A stretch of 64,000 nucleotides of DNA from an uncultured Pelagibacteraceae bacterium (GTDB taxonomy: Bacteria > Pseudomonadota > Alphaproteobacteria > Pelagibacterales > Pelagibacteraceae). Positions within the stretch are counted from its first letter, which is position 1. Every line of letters starts with the position of its first letter. The position numbers and the translations under genes are program-made. Where the stretch lies: assembly GCA_902515355.1 (NCBI GenBank), contig CABXUA010000001.1, positions 40,048-104,047 on the forward strand, written 5' to 3'. Shown in pieces: positions 10,504 to 20,496 of this stretch. A model generated the notes under the pieces. That model was not told the origin of the DNA. It did not search any database and was given only the letters and a program-made list of their open reading frames with translations.

Positions 10504-11427
10504 ATGAAAAAAATATATGTGATACATGAAAATGATGAATGGATTGAACCATTACGAAAAAGTTTTATTAAAATAGGCGCTCCATATACAGAGTGGCATA
10601 TGGACAAAAAAAAATTTGATCTTAAAGAAAAATGTCCAGATGGCATTTTTTATAATCGTATGAGTGCTAGTTCACATTCTCGAGGTCATAGATATGCGCC
10701 TGAAAAAACTAAAGAGGTTTTAGAATGGCTTGAAAAAAACAATAAAAGAATAATAAATAATTCAAGAGCTTTAGAGCTTGAAATAAGTAAATTGAAACAA
10801 TACCAAGAACTTAAAAAATTTAAAATAAGATTTCCTAAAACATTTTCTGCTGAAAATAAAGAAGAGCTTATTGAAAAATCAAAAAATTTTGATACACCTT
10901 TTATTACAAAACATAATAGAGGTGGTAGAGGTCTCGGTGTAAAATATTTTGAAAATACTCATGATCTTAAAAAATATACTTATGGAAATAATTTTGAGGA
11001 ATCCATTGATAAAATTACTTTGCTTCAAGAATATATTTTTTCTGAAAAACAAATAATCACGAGAGTTGAATTTGTGAAAGGTAAATTTTTATATGCTGTT
11101 CAGGTCGATACTTCGGATGGTTTTCAGTTGTGTCCAGCGGATCCATGTAATGTGGAAGAAAATTTTTGTCCCACTAATTCTGATGGTAATAAATTCATGA
11201 TTATAAAGAATTATCATAACCCAGAAATACAAAAATATGAGAAATTACTATCTGAAAATAATATCGAAATAGCTGGGATAGAATATATAGTCGATAAAGA
11301 GGGCTTGCACTTTACTTATGATATCAATACTAATACAAATTATAATTCTATCGCTGAAGAAAAAAGTAATATTAAAGGAATGGATTCTATTGCGAGTTTT
11401 CTAAATAGTGAACTAAAACTGAACTAG
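10504..11427 (+). CDS. RimK-like ATP-grasp protein (putative alpha-L-glutamate ligase-type)
   Basis: ATP-grasp-type segments (PFITKHNRGGRGLGVKYF, FTYDINTNTNYN) and a recognisable N-terminal block YVIHENDEWIEPLR...FYNRMSASSHSRGHRYAPE. Confidence 0.75.
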   Translation: MKKIYVIHENDEWIEPLRKSFIKIGAPYTEWHMDKKKFDLKEKCPDGIFYNRMSASSHSRGHRYAPEKTKEVLEWLEKNNKRIINNSRALELEISKLKQYQELKKFKIRFPKTFSAENKEELIEKSKNFDTPFITKHNRGGRGLGVKYFENTHDLKKYTYGNNFEESIDKITLLQEYIFSEKQIITRVEFVKGKFLYAVQVDTSDGFQLCPADPCNVEENFCPTNSDGNKFMIIKNYHNPEIQKYEKLLSENNIEIAGIEYIVDKEGLHFTYDINTNTNYNSIAEEKSNIKGMDSIASFLNSELKLN

Positions 11428-12526
11428 CAATTTGAGAAGATCTTTCTGATTTAAAATTATTAATTATTCTCTGGGTTTTTTTTACCTGATTTTCTAATCT
11501 TGTCTTATCGTTTAAAAGAAAGTCAACAGTTTCAAATATATTGGAAGAATTACATTTAGATTGTAGTAATTCAGGAATGATTTCTTCGTTGGCTGCAATA
11601 TTAATAATATTTGCATATTTAACTTTAACCAGCATTTTCACTATAAAATAATTAATTAAACCCATTTTGTAGATAATTATGGAAGGTATTTTTGCATTAC
11701 AAATTTCTAAAGAAATTGTTCCAGATTTTGCTACTGCAAACATTGATGATTGAAGAATATGAGATTTTATCTTATCGTCGCTTATTGCGCCACAATTTTT
11801 AAATCCTTCTTTAAGTAATAGATTTTGAATTAGTTGTACATGTTCAGCTGTTGAGTGAAAAACAAAAAATAAATCTTTGTGTTTTTCGTTCATCTTTTTA
11901 ACGAATTCAAATAATACTGGAATTAAAATATTTATTTCTGATAATCTACTTCCTGGATAAATAGAAAATATTTTTTTGTTATCTTTGATTATTTGAGTAA
12001 TATCAACTTTACTTTTGCTCTGCTCTTCCAACAAAGGGTGGCCTGTGAATGTTGACTGTATACCCTCTTTATCGAAGTATTTTTTCTCAAATGGGAACAA
12101 TAATAAAACATGGTCTAAAAATGATTTAAGTTGCTTAATTCTATGTTCTCTCCAAACCCAAACTTGAGGTGCTACAAAATGAATTGTTTTTATACTCGGA
12201 TCTTTTTTTTTAACTTCTTTGGCTACCCGTAATGTAAAATCAGGACTATCTACAGAAAACAAAACATCGGGTTTAAATTTAAGTATCTTTTCAACTGTCT
12301 CATTTATTTTACTTTTTATTTTAAAAATATTTAATAAAACTCTCGTAAATCCTAAGTAAGTAACTTCTTTTAAATCATAAAGAGATTTAATCCCTAAAGC
12401 TTTTAAATTTTCACCTCCAACAGATAAATATTCTATATCTGAATTTGAATTTTTTAGTTGAGAAATCACTTTTGAAGCTAATTTATCTCCTGAAGGTTCG
12501 CCTGTTAAAATAAAGATTTTCTTCAT
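11387..12526 (-). CDS. lpxB: Lipid-A-disaccharide synthase
   Basis: FILTGEPSGDKLAS, HFVAPQVWVWREHRIK, GHPLLE, YPGSRLSEI, AVAKSGTISLE. Confidence 0.96.
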   Translation of the reverse strand: MKKIFILTGEPSGDKLASKVISQLKNSNSDIEYLSVGGENLKALGIKSLYDLKEVTYLGFTRVLLNIFKIKSKINETVEKILKFKPDVLFSVDSPDFTLRVAKEVKKKDPSIKTIHFVAPQVWVWREHRIKQLKSFLDHVLLLFPFEKKYFDKEGIQSTFTGHPLLEEQSKSKVDITQIIKDNKKIFSIYPGSRLSEINILIPVLFEFVKKMNEKHKDLFFVFHSTAEHVQLIQNLLLKEGFKNCGAISDDKIKSHILQSSMFAVAKSGTISLEICNAKIPSIIIYKMGLINYFIVKMLVKVKYANIINIAANEEIIPELLQSKCNSSNIFETVDFLLNDKTRLENQVKKTQRIINNFKSERSSQIASSVLVHYLENSQ

Positions 12527-13581
12527 TTAAACATTCTCCAAATACTACCGTCATCAGAAATTAGATTAATTTCTCCCGTAGTTTTATGAATTTTGATATC
12601 TCGTATCCTTCCAATATTTCCTTTGAATATTGTTTGTTCGACTACAAAAGATTCTTTAAAACTGATTTTTCTTAATGATTGATCTTTTAATGCAGTAACT
12701 AGTGCATCACCGTTCCATTCCTTAAATTCTTCACCTTTGTAAATTGCAATCGCACTAACTGCTATAGATGGAACCCAATATTTTATAGCTTTGGTAAATC
12801 CAGGTTTCCACTTTGGGCCTATTTTTGTTCCGCTATAATTTGTTCCGCCCCATCCTAATATTTTCCAACCGTAATTTTCTCCATATTTTACTGTCCCAAA
12901 CCAATCACCTCCCTTTGCACCATGATTGCTCAAATAAATTTTGTCATCAAATGGTGATAAAGCCATCCCTTGAGGATTTCTTACACCTATCTGATAAATT
13001 TCAGGTAACCAATTTTTTTTATCTTTAAATTTAGGATTATCTTCTGGAATAGAGCCATCTAAATTAATTCGAATTATACTACCAGGATGTTTTTGAGGAT
13101 CCTGCGCAATCATGCCCTTACCTCTTTCACCAGCTGTTATATAAAGTTTATTATTTTTAATAACCAATCTTGAACCAAAATGATATCCAGAGTTTATAGG
13201 AGGTTCAGCTCTAAAAATATTTTTAAAAACTATATTCTTATTGTTGAAGACACCTTTTGCAACTGAAGTGCTAGAATATCGATTTCCTCTGTTTTCAGAA
13301 TACGAAACATAAACACTTCCGCTATGGTATAAAACATCTAACAGACCACCTTGGCCGTCTTCTAATATAGACAAATTGTGTTTAATAACTGATTTTGTTT
13401 TATCTTTTAAATTTATAGTCAAAAGATTTCCAGGTTTTTCTGTAACCAAAATATTATTTTCGTCAATAAAAGATAAACTCCATGGCTTGTTTAAACCGTC
13501 AAATACTTTGACAAGCTTAATTTCTGAAGATTGTAAATTTGAAATATTAAATAAAAAAAGAAATATAATTAATTTTTTCAT
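12523..13581 (-). CDS. PQQ-dependent aldose/sorbosone dehydrogenase-like periplasmic protein
   Basis: Signal peptide MKKLIIFLFLFNISNLQSSE; beta-propeller motifs (GLNKPWSLSFIDENNILVTEKPG, GGLLDVLYH, GERGKG, GVRNPQGMALSP, HGAKGGDWFGTV). Confidence 0.88.
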   Translation of the reverse strand: MKKLIIFLFLFNISNLQSSEIKLVKVFDGLNKPWSLSFIDENNILVTEKPGNLLTINLKDKTKSVIKHNLSILEDGQGGLLDVLYHSGSVYVSYSENRGNRYSSTSVAKGVFNNKNIVFKNIFRAEPPINSGYHFGSRLVIKNNKLYITAGERGKGMIAQDPQKHPGSIIRINLDGSIPEDNPKFKDKKNWLPEIYQIGVRNPQGMALSPFDDKIYLSNHGAKGGDWFGTVKYGENYGWKILGWGGTNYSGTKIGPKWKPGFTKAIKYWVPSIAVSAIAIYKGEEFKEWNGDALVTALKDQSLRKISFKESFVVEQTIFKGNIGRIRDIKIHKTTGEINLISDDGSIWRMFK

Positions 13582-14372
13582 CTAATTAAGATATACATTT
13601 TATTTTTATTAGCAAAATTTATACATTTTCGTCTCTCTAAAAAAACATTTTGATTACTTTTTAAAACTATACCTTTTAACCCAGCTGATTTGCACTGTTT
13701 AAAAGTTTTCAATCCAACTGTTGGTAAGTCAATTCTTAAATCTTGTTTTTTTTTTGGAAATTTAACTAAGACACCATTTTTTTTAATTTTTTTATTTTTG
13801 GATTTTTTTAATAATTTTTGAGTTCCGCCATTTCCTTCAATAGCAATTAATTTTTTATTTCTAACTACTGCGCCTTGGCTATAATTATATTTATTTAATT
13901 TGCTTAATATTAAAATAGCTTTGTTAATATCTGCTTTATCAAATTTATTTGGCTTAACTTTAGTATAGTTGCCTTTCTTTAAAGATAGCTCAGGATTATA
14001 AAATAATGAATTTATAGTTTTAATTTTTTCTTTTTTTAAAATATTGATTATTTCATTTAAAATAGCTGCATCGCCCAGTTTAGAACTTTTAATAATTCTA
14101 GGCATATAATAAAAACCTTTGAAATCAAGCCTTAATTTGGAAAATTTAGGTTTATTAACTTTGCCTGCGAAAAGCACCTTTTTACATTTATTTTCTTTTA
14201 ATAGATTTATGATTTTTCCAAATTGACCTATGGATATTCGATAAGAATTTTTATCTTTTTTGAAAAAATTATTTTTACTTAAATCTACAATAAGGTATTT
14301 AAATTTTTTTCTTTTAATTTTTTTTAATATTTCTCTAGGAAAGTCAGTATCTCCAAATATTAATCCAATCAT
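13578..14372 (-). CDS. lpxI: UDP-2,3-diacylglucosamine diphosphatase LpxI-like (DUF1009)
   Basis: IGLIFGDTDFP, GQFGKIINLLKENKCKKVLFAGKVNKP, SQGAVVRNKKLIAIEGNGGT, DLPTVGLKTFKQCKSAGLKGIVL; between lpxA and lpxB. Confidence 0.9.
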   Translation of the reverse strand: MIGLIFGDTDFPREILKKIKRKKFKYLIVDLSKNNFFKKDKNSYRISIGQFGKIINLLKENKCKKVLFAGKVNKPKFSKLRLDFKGFYYMPRIIKSSKLGDAAILNEIINILKKEKIKTINSLFYNPELSLKKGNYTKVKPNKFDKADINKAILILSKLNKYNYSQGAVVRNKKLIAIEGNGGTQKLLKKSKNKKIKKNGVLVKFPKKKQDLRIDLPTVGLKTFKQCKSAGLKGIVLKSNQNVFLERRKCINFANKNKMYILIR

Positions 14373-15154
14373 TATTTAACTAATGGCGTGCAAATAGGTC
14401 TTTTTTTATCTTTTGCTATAAAATCTACTACTTCTTTAACTAAATCATTATCATTAAATTCACCGTTAACTTTAGCTAAATTTTCATGTAGCTTCTCAGA
14501 AGAGAATATTTTTTTATAAGCAGTATCTAATTCTAAAATTTTCTTATTTTCATATTTTTTTCTTCTTAATCCAATTAAATTGATACCTTGTAAGTAATTT
14601 CTGTTGCCAAATGATAGGCCAAATGGAATAACATCTTTAAGCACTCCTGTCATACCTCCAATCATTGCCAATCTTCCTATTCTTGTAAATTGTTGTACCG
14701 CTGAATTTCCACCGATAACTACTGAGTCTTCAAGTGTAACATGGCCTCCTAAAGGGACATTATTGGCTATTACAACGTTATTACCAACTTTACAATCATG
14801 AGCGATGTGAGATGAAATCATAAATAGACAATTATTACCTATTATTGTTTTACCTCCTCCACCTTCTGTTCCTGGGTTTATGGTAACATATTCCCTTATC
14901 ATATTGTTTTCGCCAATTATTAAACTATTTGACTCTCCCTTGTATTTTAAATCTTGAGGAATAGTTCCTATGCTTGCAAAGGGAAAAATTTTGGTTCCTT
15001 TACCTATTGTTGTATTTCCCTCTATGTGAACATTTGAAATCAATTCAACACTTTCAGACAATTCAACATTAGGACCTACATAACAAAAAGGTCCAATTTT
15101 TACTTTTTTTCCAATTGTCGCATTTTTATCGACAACACTTGAATCATGTATCAT
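14372..15154 (-). CDS. lpxA: UDP-N-acetylglucosamine acyltransferase
   Basis: Hexapeptide repeats and NNCLFMISSHIAHDCKVGNNVVIANN; lpx context. Confidence 0.97.
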   Translation of the reverse strand: MIHDSSVVDKNATIGKKVKIGPFCYVGPNVELSESVELISNVHIEGNTTIGKGTKIFPFASIGTIPQDLKYKGESNSLIIGENNMIREYVTINPGTEGGGGKTIIGNNCLFMISSHIAHDCKVGNNVVIANNVPLGGHVTLEDSVVIGGNSAVQQFTRIGRLAMIGGMTGVLKDVIPFGLSFGNRNYLQGINLIGLRRKKYENKKILELDTAYKKIFSSEKLHENLAKVNGEFNDNDLVKEVVDFIAKDKKRPICTPLVK

Positions 15155-15607
15155 TTATTTCCTATCGACTATAGTTGCAGACCATTGAGCGTCAGCCATT
15201 TTTTTTTCTCCAACCTTTGCTATTCCTTTATATTTCCAAACTCTACCATGTGATCTAACTGCCTCAATTTCTAAGTGAAGTTCGCAGTCAGGTATTACTG
15301 GATTTCTAAATTTTGCTTTTTCTACACTCATTAAATAAACCAATTTATTTTCATATTCTTTTGGATCAATTCCGTGTGCAGTTAAAGCTGCAGCTGCTTG
15401 CCCAAAAGCTTCAACTATAAGAACGCCAGGCATAACAGGCTGCCCAGGAAAATGGCCTTGTACAAAAAAAGCGTCTTTATTTACATTTACGATCGCTGTT
15501 GCAGATTTTAAAGGAACAATGTTTATTAATTTATCAATTAATAACATAGGTTCTCTATGTGGTAACAAATTCTCTATTTCTTTTTTATTTATAGAATCTT
15601 TGCCCAT
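15155..15607 (-). CDS. fabZ: 3-hydroxyacyl-ACP dehydratase FabZ
   Basis: LLPHREPMLLIDKL, GHFPGQPVMPGVLIVEAFGQAAA. Confidence 0.97.
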   Translation of the reverse strand: MGKDSINKKEIENLLPHREPMLLIDKLINIVPLKSATAIVNVNKDAFFVQGHFPGQPVMPGVLIVEAFGQAAAALTAHGIDPKEYENKLVYLMSVEKAKFRNPVIPDCELHLEIEAVRSHGRVWKYKGIAKVGEKKMADAQWSATIVDRK

Positions 15608-15610
15608 TAT

Positions 15611-16570
15611 TTATTTTTTTAAAAAATCTTTAAGTGGGACTGCCGGATAACCCATAACTACTACATTGTCCTCTATATTTTTAACAACTCCACTCCCGCC
15701 TCCAATTTTTACATTATTTCCTATTTTAAGATGTCCTGAAACACCAGCTTGACCGCCAATAGAAACATTGTCACCTATGGTTGAGCTTCCTGCAAAACCA
15801 ACTTGACCTGCAATCATACAATTTTTTCCTAATTTTACATTGTGAGCAACATGAACTTGGTTATCCAAAAAAGTATTTTCTCCTATCACTGTATCATCAA
15901 CTGAACCTCTATCTATCGTACATGAAGAGCCTATTTCCACATAATTTTTTAATATTACTCTACCGATGTGTGGAAATCTAAAATTTTTCCCCTTGATTGG
16001 AATAAAACCAAAACCTTTTAAGCCTATTTTCGAGCCGTCCTGAATTACAACTTCGTCTCCAACGATAGTATTTTTAATCATAACTTGAGATCCTATTACA
16101 CAATTTTTTCCTATAGAAACTTTACTTTCAATTATTGTATTGCTTCCAATAATGGTGTTTTTACCAATTTTAACTTTTTTTCCAATTAAAACATTGTTAC
16201 CAAATTTTACTTTAGGATATTTAGATTTTGTTGGTTTAGATAGACTTTTGTCTGGATAGTCAATATCTGAATTAGGGTAAAACTTTTTTGTAACTTTCGC
16301 AAGTTCAAATAAAACATTTTTTACTAAAATAACAACACAATTATTTGGCAAATATTCTTTTAATTTTTCAGTTGTAATGCAACAACCTGCTTTTGTTTTT
16401 TCAGCAAGTTCTTTATAATTTATAGTATCAAAAAAAGTAAGATCTGATTTTTTGGCATTATTAAGTGTTTTTATATTTGAAATTTTAATTTTTTTTTCTC
16501 TATATGTCTTACCAAATAGGTCTGACAGCAGGAAAGGTCCTTTTTTCTCAAAGAAATTATTTTCTAACAT
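15611..16570 (-). CDS. lpxD: UDP-3-O-(3-hydroxyacyl)glucosamine N-acyltransferase
   Basis: Hexapeptide repeats, IDRGSVDDTVIGENTFLDNQVHVAHNVKLGKNCMIAGQVGFAGS. Confidence 0.96.
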   Translation of the reverse strand: MLENNFFEKKGPFLLSDLFGKTYREKKIKISNIKTLNNAKKSDLTFFDTINYKELAEKTKAGCCITTEKLKEYLPNNCVVILVKNVLFELAKVTKKFYPNSDIDYPDKSLSKPTKSKYPKVKFGNNVLIGKKVKIGKNTIIGSNTIIESKVSIGKNCVIGSQVMIKNTIVGDEVVIQDGSKIGLKGFGFIPIKGKNFRFPHIGRVILKNYVEIGSSCTIDRGSVDDTVIGENTFLDNQVHVAHNVKLGKNCMIAGQVGFAGSSTIGDNVSIGGQAGVSGHLKIGNNVKIGGGSGVVKNIEDNVVVMGYPAVPLKDFLKK

Positions 16571-16575
16571 TTAGT

Positions 16576-17103
16576 TTAATTGAGTTTTAAAGACTTTAAT
16601 TCTTTGTTTAAAATTTCAATTATTTGAGGAGTAATATCTAATTTTACATCTCCTAATAAAATGCTTTTTCTATCTAAAACAATTCTTATTTTATTCTCTT
16701 CCATATATTTCTTTATTATAGGATTTAATGTTTTTAATAAGTCGGTCCTAGCCTTGGCTCTAAGATTTGCGATATTTTTTATAAGATCTTGCTTTCTTTT
16801 TTGTAAGCTAGCTACTTTTTTTCTTAAAGCTTCGACTTTTTTTTGATATTCTTCGTTTGTTATAAGTTTCTTTTGAGAAATGATTTCTGTCTCTTCTTTC
16901 TTTAAAGCTTCTTCTTCTTTTACAAATTTTTTATTCTCATTTTCAAATTTTTTTTTTAAAAAATCTTGCGCTCCTTTTCCTGCCTTACTTTCATTTAAAA
17001 CTTTACTAAAATCAATATAATAAGGTGTGTCTGCAAAAGCAAAAGCGGTTGTTAATAACGGTAGAATAACAATGATTAAAAATATTTTTTTAAATTTTTT
17101 CAC
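16576..17103 (-). CDS. skp: OmpH/Skp-family periplasmic chaperone
   Basis: Signal peptide, coiled-coil middle, YIDFSKVLNESKAGKGAQDFL; next to bamA. Confidence 0.88.
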   Translation of the reverse strand: MKKFKKIFLIIVILPLLTTAFAFADTPYYIDFSKVLNESKAGKGAQDFLKKKFENENKKFVKEEEALKKEETEIISQKKLITNEEYQKKVEALRKKVASLQKRKQDLIKNIANLRAKARTDLLKTLNPIIKKYMEENKIRIVLDRKSILLGDVKLDITPQIIEILNKELKSLKLN

Positions 17104-17106
17104 AAA

Positions 17107-19332
17107 TTAAAATGATGTTCCAAGGTTAAAAGTAAATGACTGCGTCTGATCAGTATCAGCTTTAGATAAATCTTGAGACAAAATAAATGACATAGGTCCT
17201 ATTGGGGAAAGCCAACTTGTGTTAATGCCAACTGAAGATCTTATTTTGTTAGAATCATCTATAGTGCTATCATAGTCCACGCCCCATACATTACCTATAT
17301 CTAAAAAAAGACCAACATCTGTCTTTGTCCTCTCTGGAAATAAATTAGGTAGGTTTGTTTCAATATTTATTGCTGCTGCATAATTTCCTCCAACATAATC
17401 ACTTCCGTCCAATGGACCAACTTTGTTGGGTTTAAATCCTCTTAGCCTTGTACTTGGTAATTTCGCTCTTTTGCTTAGTCTAACGTCCTCTCCTTGAAGG
17501 CCATGTATACTTGATCCAAAAAATTTAAACGAACCAACTACGTCTTCGCCAAAAGAATTATATTTACTAGATGTGAACCTATTACGTAAGTAAGGAGAGT
17601 CAGCATAAACTGGAAGAGTTTGACCAAAGGAAACAATGCTACCACTCGTTGGCATATATGCTCTATCTCTAGTATCAAGTCTTACTGCATAGTCAAAAGC
17701 TAGATCTGTAAAAGTTCCTGCTTGCTTTTTTAATGAGTCTGATGCTGTACTATCTACTTCCAAATCGTCATAGTTTAAATTCACTGCCGTGCTTAAATAA
17801 ACATCTTTATACTGTTCGAATGTTGTATTTATACCCATAGATGCTAAGTTATTTTTATATCCAGCATCAGGTTTATCATTTGTAGTATTACTAACAATCC
17901 ATCCAACTGAATTGCCTGAAAAATTATAATTAGGATCTATTACTTTTACTTGACCTTTTAAACTTTCTTCATCAGCTTCAACAGAGGTAGATAGCTCAAT
18001 CCCTCGACCTAAATAATTATTTTCTTTAATGGTAAAAGCAATAGAACCACCATTTGTACCTACTCCTGCTCCTGCACTAATTTCTCCAGTAGGCTGTTCT
18101 TCAACAAATATATCTATTACTTTGGAATTCTTTATTGAGCCATCTGTCACGTTTCTTTCAACTTCTGAAAAAATACCTCTTGCTTTAATTTTCGCTATAG
18201 ATTGTTTTAGCTTAAGCAAACTAAAAGGATCTCCTTCGTCAAGTAGAAGTTCAGACCTTATAACTGACTCATTAGTCACTGTGTTCCCTTTAATATTAAT
18301 TTTTTCAACAACTTTCTTTTCTCCTTCAAAAATATTAATTTGAACCTCTATATTGTCTTTAACTATTATTTCACTTACAGAATGTTCAACGAATTGAACA
18401 TCTTTTTTTGCAATTAGTAAGTCAACTTCGTCTAATAGTTTTTTTACTGTAAAAGGTGAATAATAATTGCCCACAACTTTTTTAAATTTTTTATTAAGAG
18501 GCATAAAAATTGATTTATCAATAGCTGAGTCTACATTCGTACTAATTTTTTGAATTCTATATCTTGTACCTGCATCGATATTATATGTTAAAGTTGTTGA
18601 ACTATCAGTTTCAATTTCTGCATTACTAGACAGAACTTGGACGTCATAGTATCCGAGTGATTTATAATAATTGCTTAAAAGTCTTTTATCGAGTTCAATA
18701 TTTTGACTATTTAAGTAAACATTTTTTGTTAACACTTTCCAAAATTTATGTTCTTGAGAAACGATTATGTCTCTTAATCTTCTGTCTCTAATTTTTTTAT
18801 CTCCAATGAAATAAATTTTCGAAATTTTTGTTTTTTCACCTCTGTTAATAAAGAAAAAAAGGTTAATTCTATTTTCAGAAATTTCCTCAATTTTTGATTC
18901 AATTTTTGTAAAATTGAAACCCATTGATAAATACAATTTTTTTATTAGATCTATATCTTCTTTTATAATATTTTTTATATATGGGCTGTTTTTTTTTGTT
19001 TGTATTCTATCTTTTAGTTCCCTTATTCTTTCCTCTTTTAGTTCACCTTCTACAGTAATAGAATTTATAATCGGGTATTCTTTAACAATAATTTCTAAAA
19101 CACCATTATTAATAGATGCTTTTATGTCATCAAAAAAATTTGTTGAGTATAAATTTTTTATAATTTTATTAAGATCCTTTTTTTCATAGTTTGAAGGAAC
19201 GGATATTTCTCCATAAACGAGTATGGTTTCTTTGCTAATTCTTTCATTACCTTGCACATTAACTTTATTTACTATTTCTGAAAAAGAATTAGTTGAAAAA
19301 AAAAGTAAAAATATGATTATATATTTTTTCAT
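17107..19332 (-). CDS. bamA: Outer membrane protein assembly factor BamA
   Basis: POTRA repeats (VNVQGNERISKETILVYGEI), surface antigen barrel with RLRGF motif, terminal Phe (SFTFNLGTSF). Confidence 0.96.
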   Translation of the reverse strand: MKKYIIIFLLFFSTNSFSEIVNKVNVQGNERISKETILVYGEISVPSNYEKKDLNKIIKNLYSTNFFDDIKASINNGVLEIIVKEYPIINSITVEGELKEERIRELKDRIQTKKNSPYIKNIIKEDIDLIKKLYLSMGFNFTKIESKIEEISENRINLFFFINRGEKTKISKIYFIGDKKIRDRRLRDIIVSQEHKFWKVLTKNVYLNSQNIELDKRLLSNYYKSLGYYDVQVLSSNAEIETDSSTTLTYNIDAGTRYRIQKISTNVDSAIDKSIFMPLNKKFKKVVGNYYSPFTVKKLLDEVDLLIAKKDVQFVEHSVSEIIVKDNIEVQINIFEGEKKVVEKINIKGNTVTNESVIRSELLLDEGDPFSLLKLKQSIAKIKARGIFSEVERNVTDGSIKNSKVIDIFVEEQPTGEISAGAGVGTNGGSIAFTIKENNYLGRGIELSTSVEADEESLKGQVKVIDPNYNFSGNSVGWIVSNTTNDKPDAGYKNNLASMGINTTFEQYKDVYLSTAVNLNYDDLEVDSTASDSLKKQAGTFTDLAFDYAVRLDTRDRAYMPTSGSIVSFGQTLPVYADSPYLRNRFTSSKYNSFGEDVVGSFKFFGSSIHGLQGEDVRLSKRAKLPSTRLRGFKPNKVGPLDGSDYVGGNYAAAINIETNLPNLFPERTKTDVGLFLDIGNVWGVDYDSTIDDSNKIRSSVGINTSWLSPIGPMSFILSQDLSKADTDQTQSFTFNLGTSF

Positions 19333-20496
19333 TTAATATTTGTTTTTATTTATAATTTTTAAAATTGTTAATCTTGACCATTGATCTATTAAATAAATAT
19401 TACCTAATTTAGTTGGATTGTATATAGCATATTTTTTGTAGTTTTTGTCTTTTAAAAGTGAAAATAGATGCTTTAAAATTGAAGTGAACCTTATTTTTTT
19501 TTTTAAGAAATGATCAACTAATATTTCATTAGCTGCATTGATAATTATTGGTGTCGAAATATAGTTGTTCAATTTGGGTATAAGTTTTAATGCTGGAAAT
19601 TTTCTTTCATCAGGCTCAAAAAATTCAAGGTTTTTGATTTTATTTTTTTTTTCAATAAAATTATTTATATCAAACTTTGAGTCAAAAATAGCATTGGATA
19701 TTGGTACCGTCATATCAGGCTCATGATATAAAAATTTTGTAATACCGCTTTTGAATCTTATTATTGCATGTACCAATGACTGAGGATGAATAATTATTTG
19801 ATATTTTTTTAGTTCAAATGGAAATATTTTTAGTGCTTCTATTAATTCTAATATCTTATTCATTAAAGTTGAAGAATCTACTGAAATTTTCTTTCCCATA
19901 GACCATTTAGGGTGCTTAATAGCATCTTTAGGTTTAATATTTTTAAATTTATTTTTTGGTAAATTAAGAAAAGGGCCACCAGAGGCAGTTATATAAATTT
20001 TTTCTATCTCATTTTTGTTATGATTTTCTAAAAGTTTCATTATAGAGAAGTGTTCTGAATCTATTGGTACAATTTTAGTTTTATATTTTTTTGCGAGATT
20101 ATTAATTATCTGCCAACCACATATAACTGACTCTTTATTAGCTAGAAGAATTTTTTTACTTTTTTTAACGAGACTAATCGTGGGTTTTAATCCAGCTATA
20201 CCAGGTATTGACGTAATAGTTATATCAATTTTCTTTAATAAAGATAAATTATCATAACTATTAAGAATTTTAGTTTTTTTATTTTTAAATTTTTTTTTAA
20301 TTTTTAAAAAAATAAAGTTATTTGTCACTACAAAATATTTGGGTTTAAATTTTATAATTTGATCACAAATACTTTTGTAATTCTTGTTTGCTGACAAAAG
20401 TTGAACATCAAATAAATTGTTTTTCTTTTTGATTATATTTAAAGATGTAGTTCCAATAGAACCTGTGGATCCTAAAATTGCAATTTTTTTTTTCAT
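19333..20496 (-). CDS. dxr: 1-deoxy-D-xylulose-5-phosphate reductoisomerase
   Basis: ILGSTGSIGTTSLNII, LANKESVICGW, PIDSEHFSIM, ITASGGPF, HPKWSMGKKISVDSSTLMNK. Confidence 0.97.
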   Translation of the reverse strand: MKKKIAILGSTGSIGTTSLNIIKKKNNLFDVQLLSANKNYKSICDQIIKFKPKYFVVTNNFIFLKIKKKFKNKKTKILNSYDNLSLLKKIDITITSIPGIAGLKPTISLVKKSKKILLANKESVICGWQIINNLAKKYKTKIVPIDSEHFSIMKLLENHNKNEIEKIYITASGGPFLNLPKNKFKNIKPKDAIKHPKWSMGKKISVDSSTLMNKILELIEALKIFPFELKKYQIIIHPQSLVHAIIRFKSGITKFLYHEPDMTVPISNAIFDSKFDINNFIEKKNKIKNLEFFEPDERKFPALKLIPKLNNYISTPIIINAANEILVDHFLKKKIRFTSILKHLFSLLKDKNYKKYAIYNPTKLGNIYLIDQWSRLTILKIINKNKY

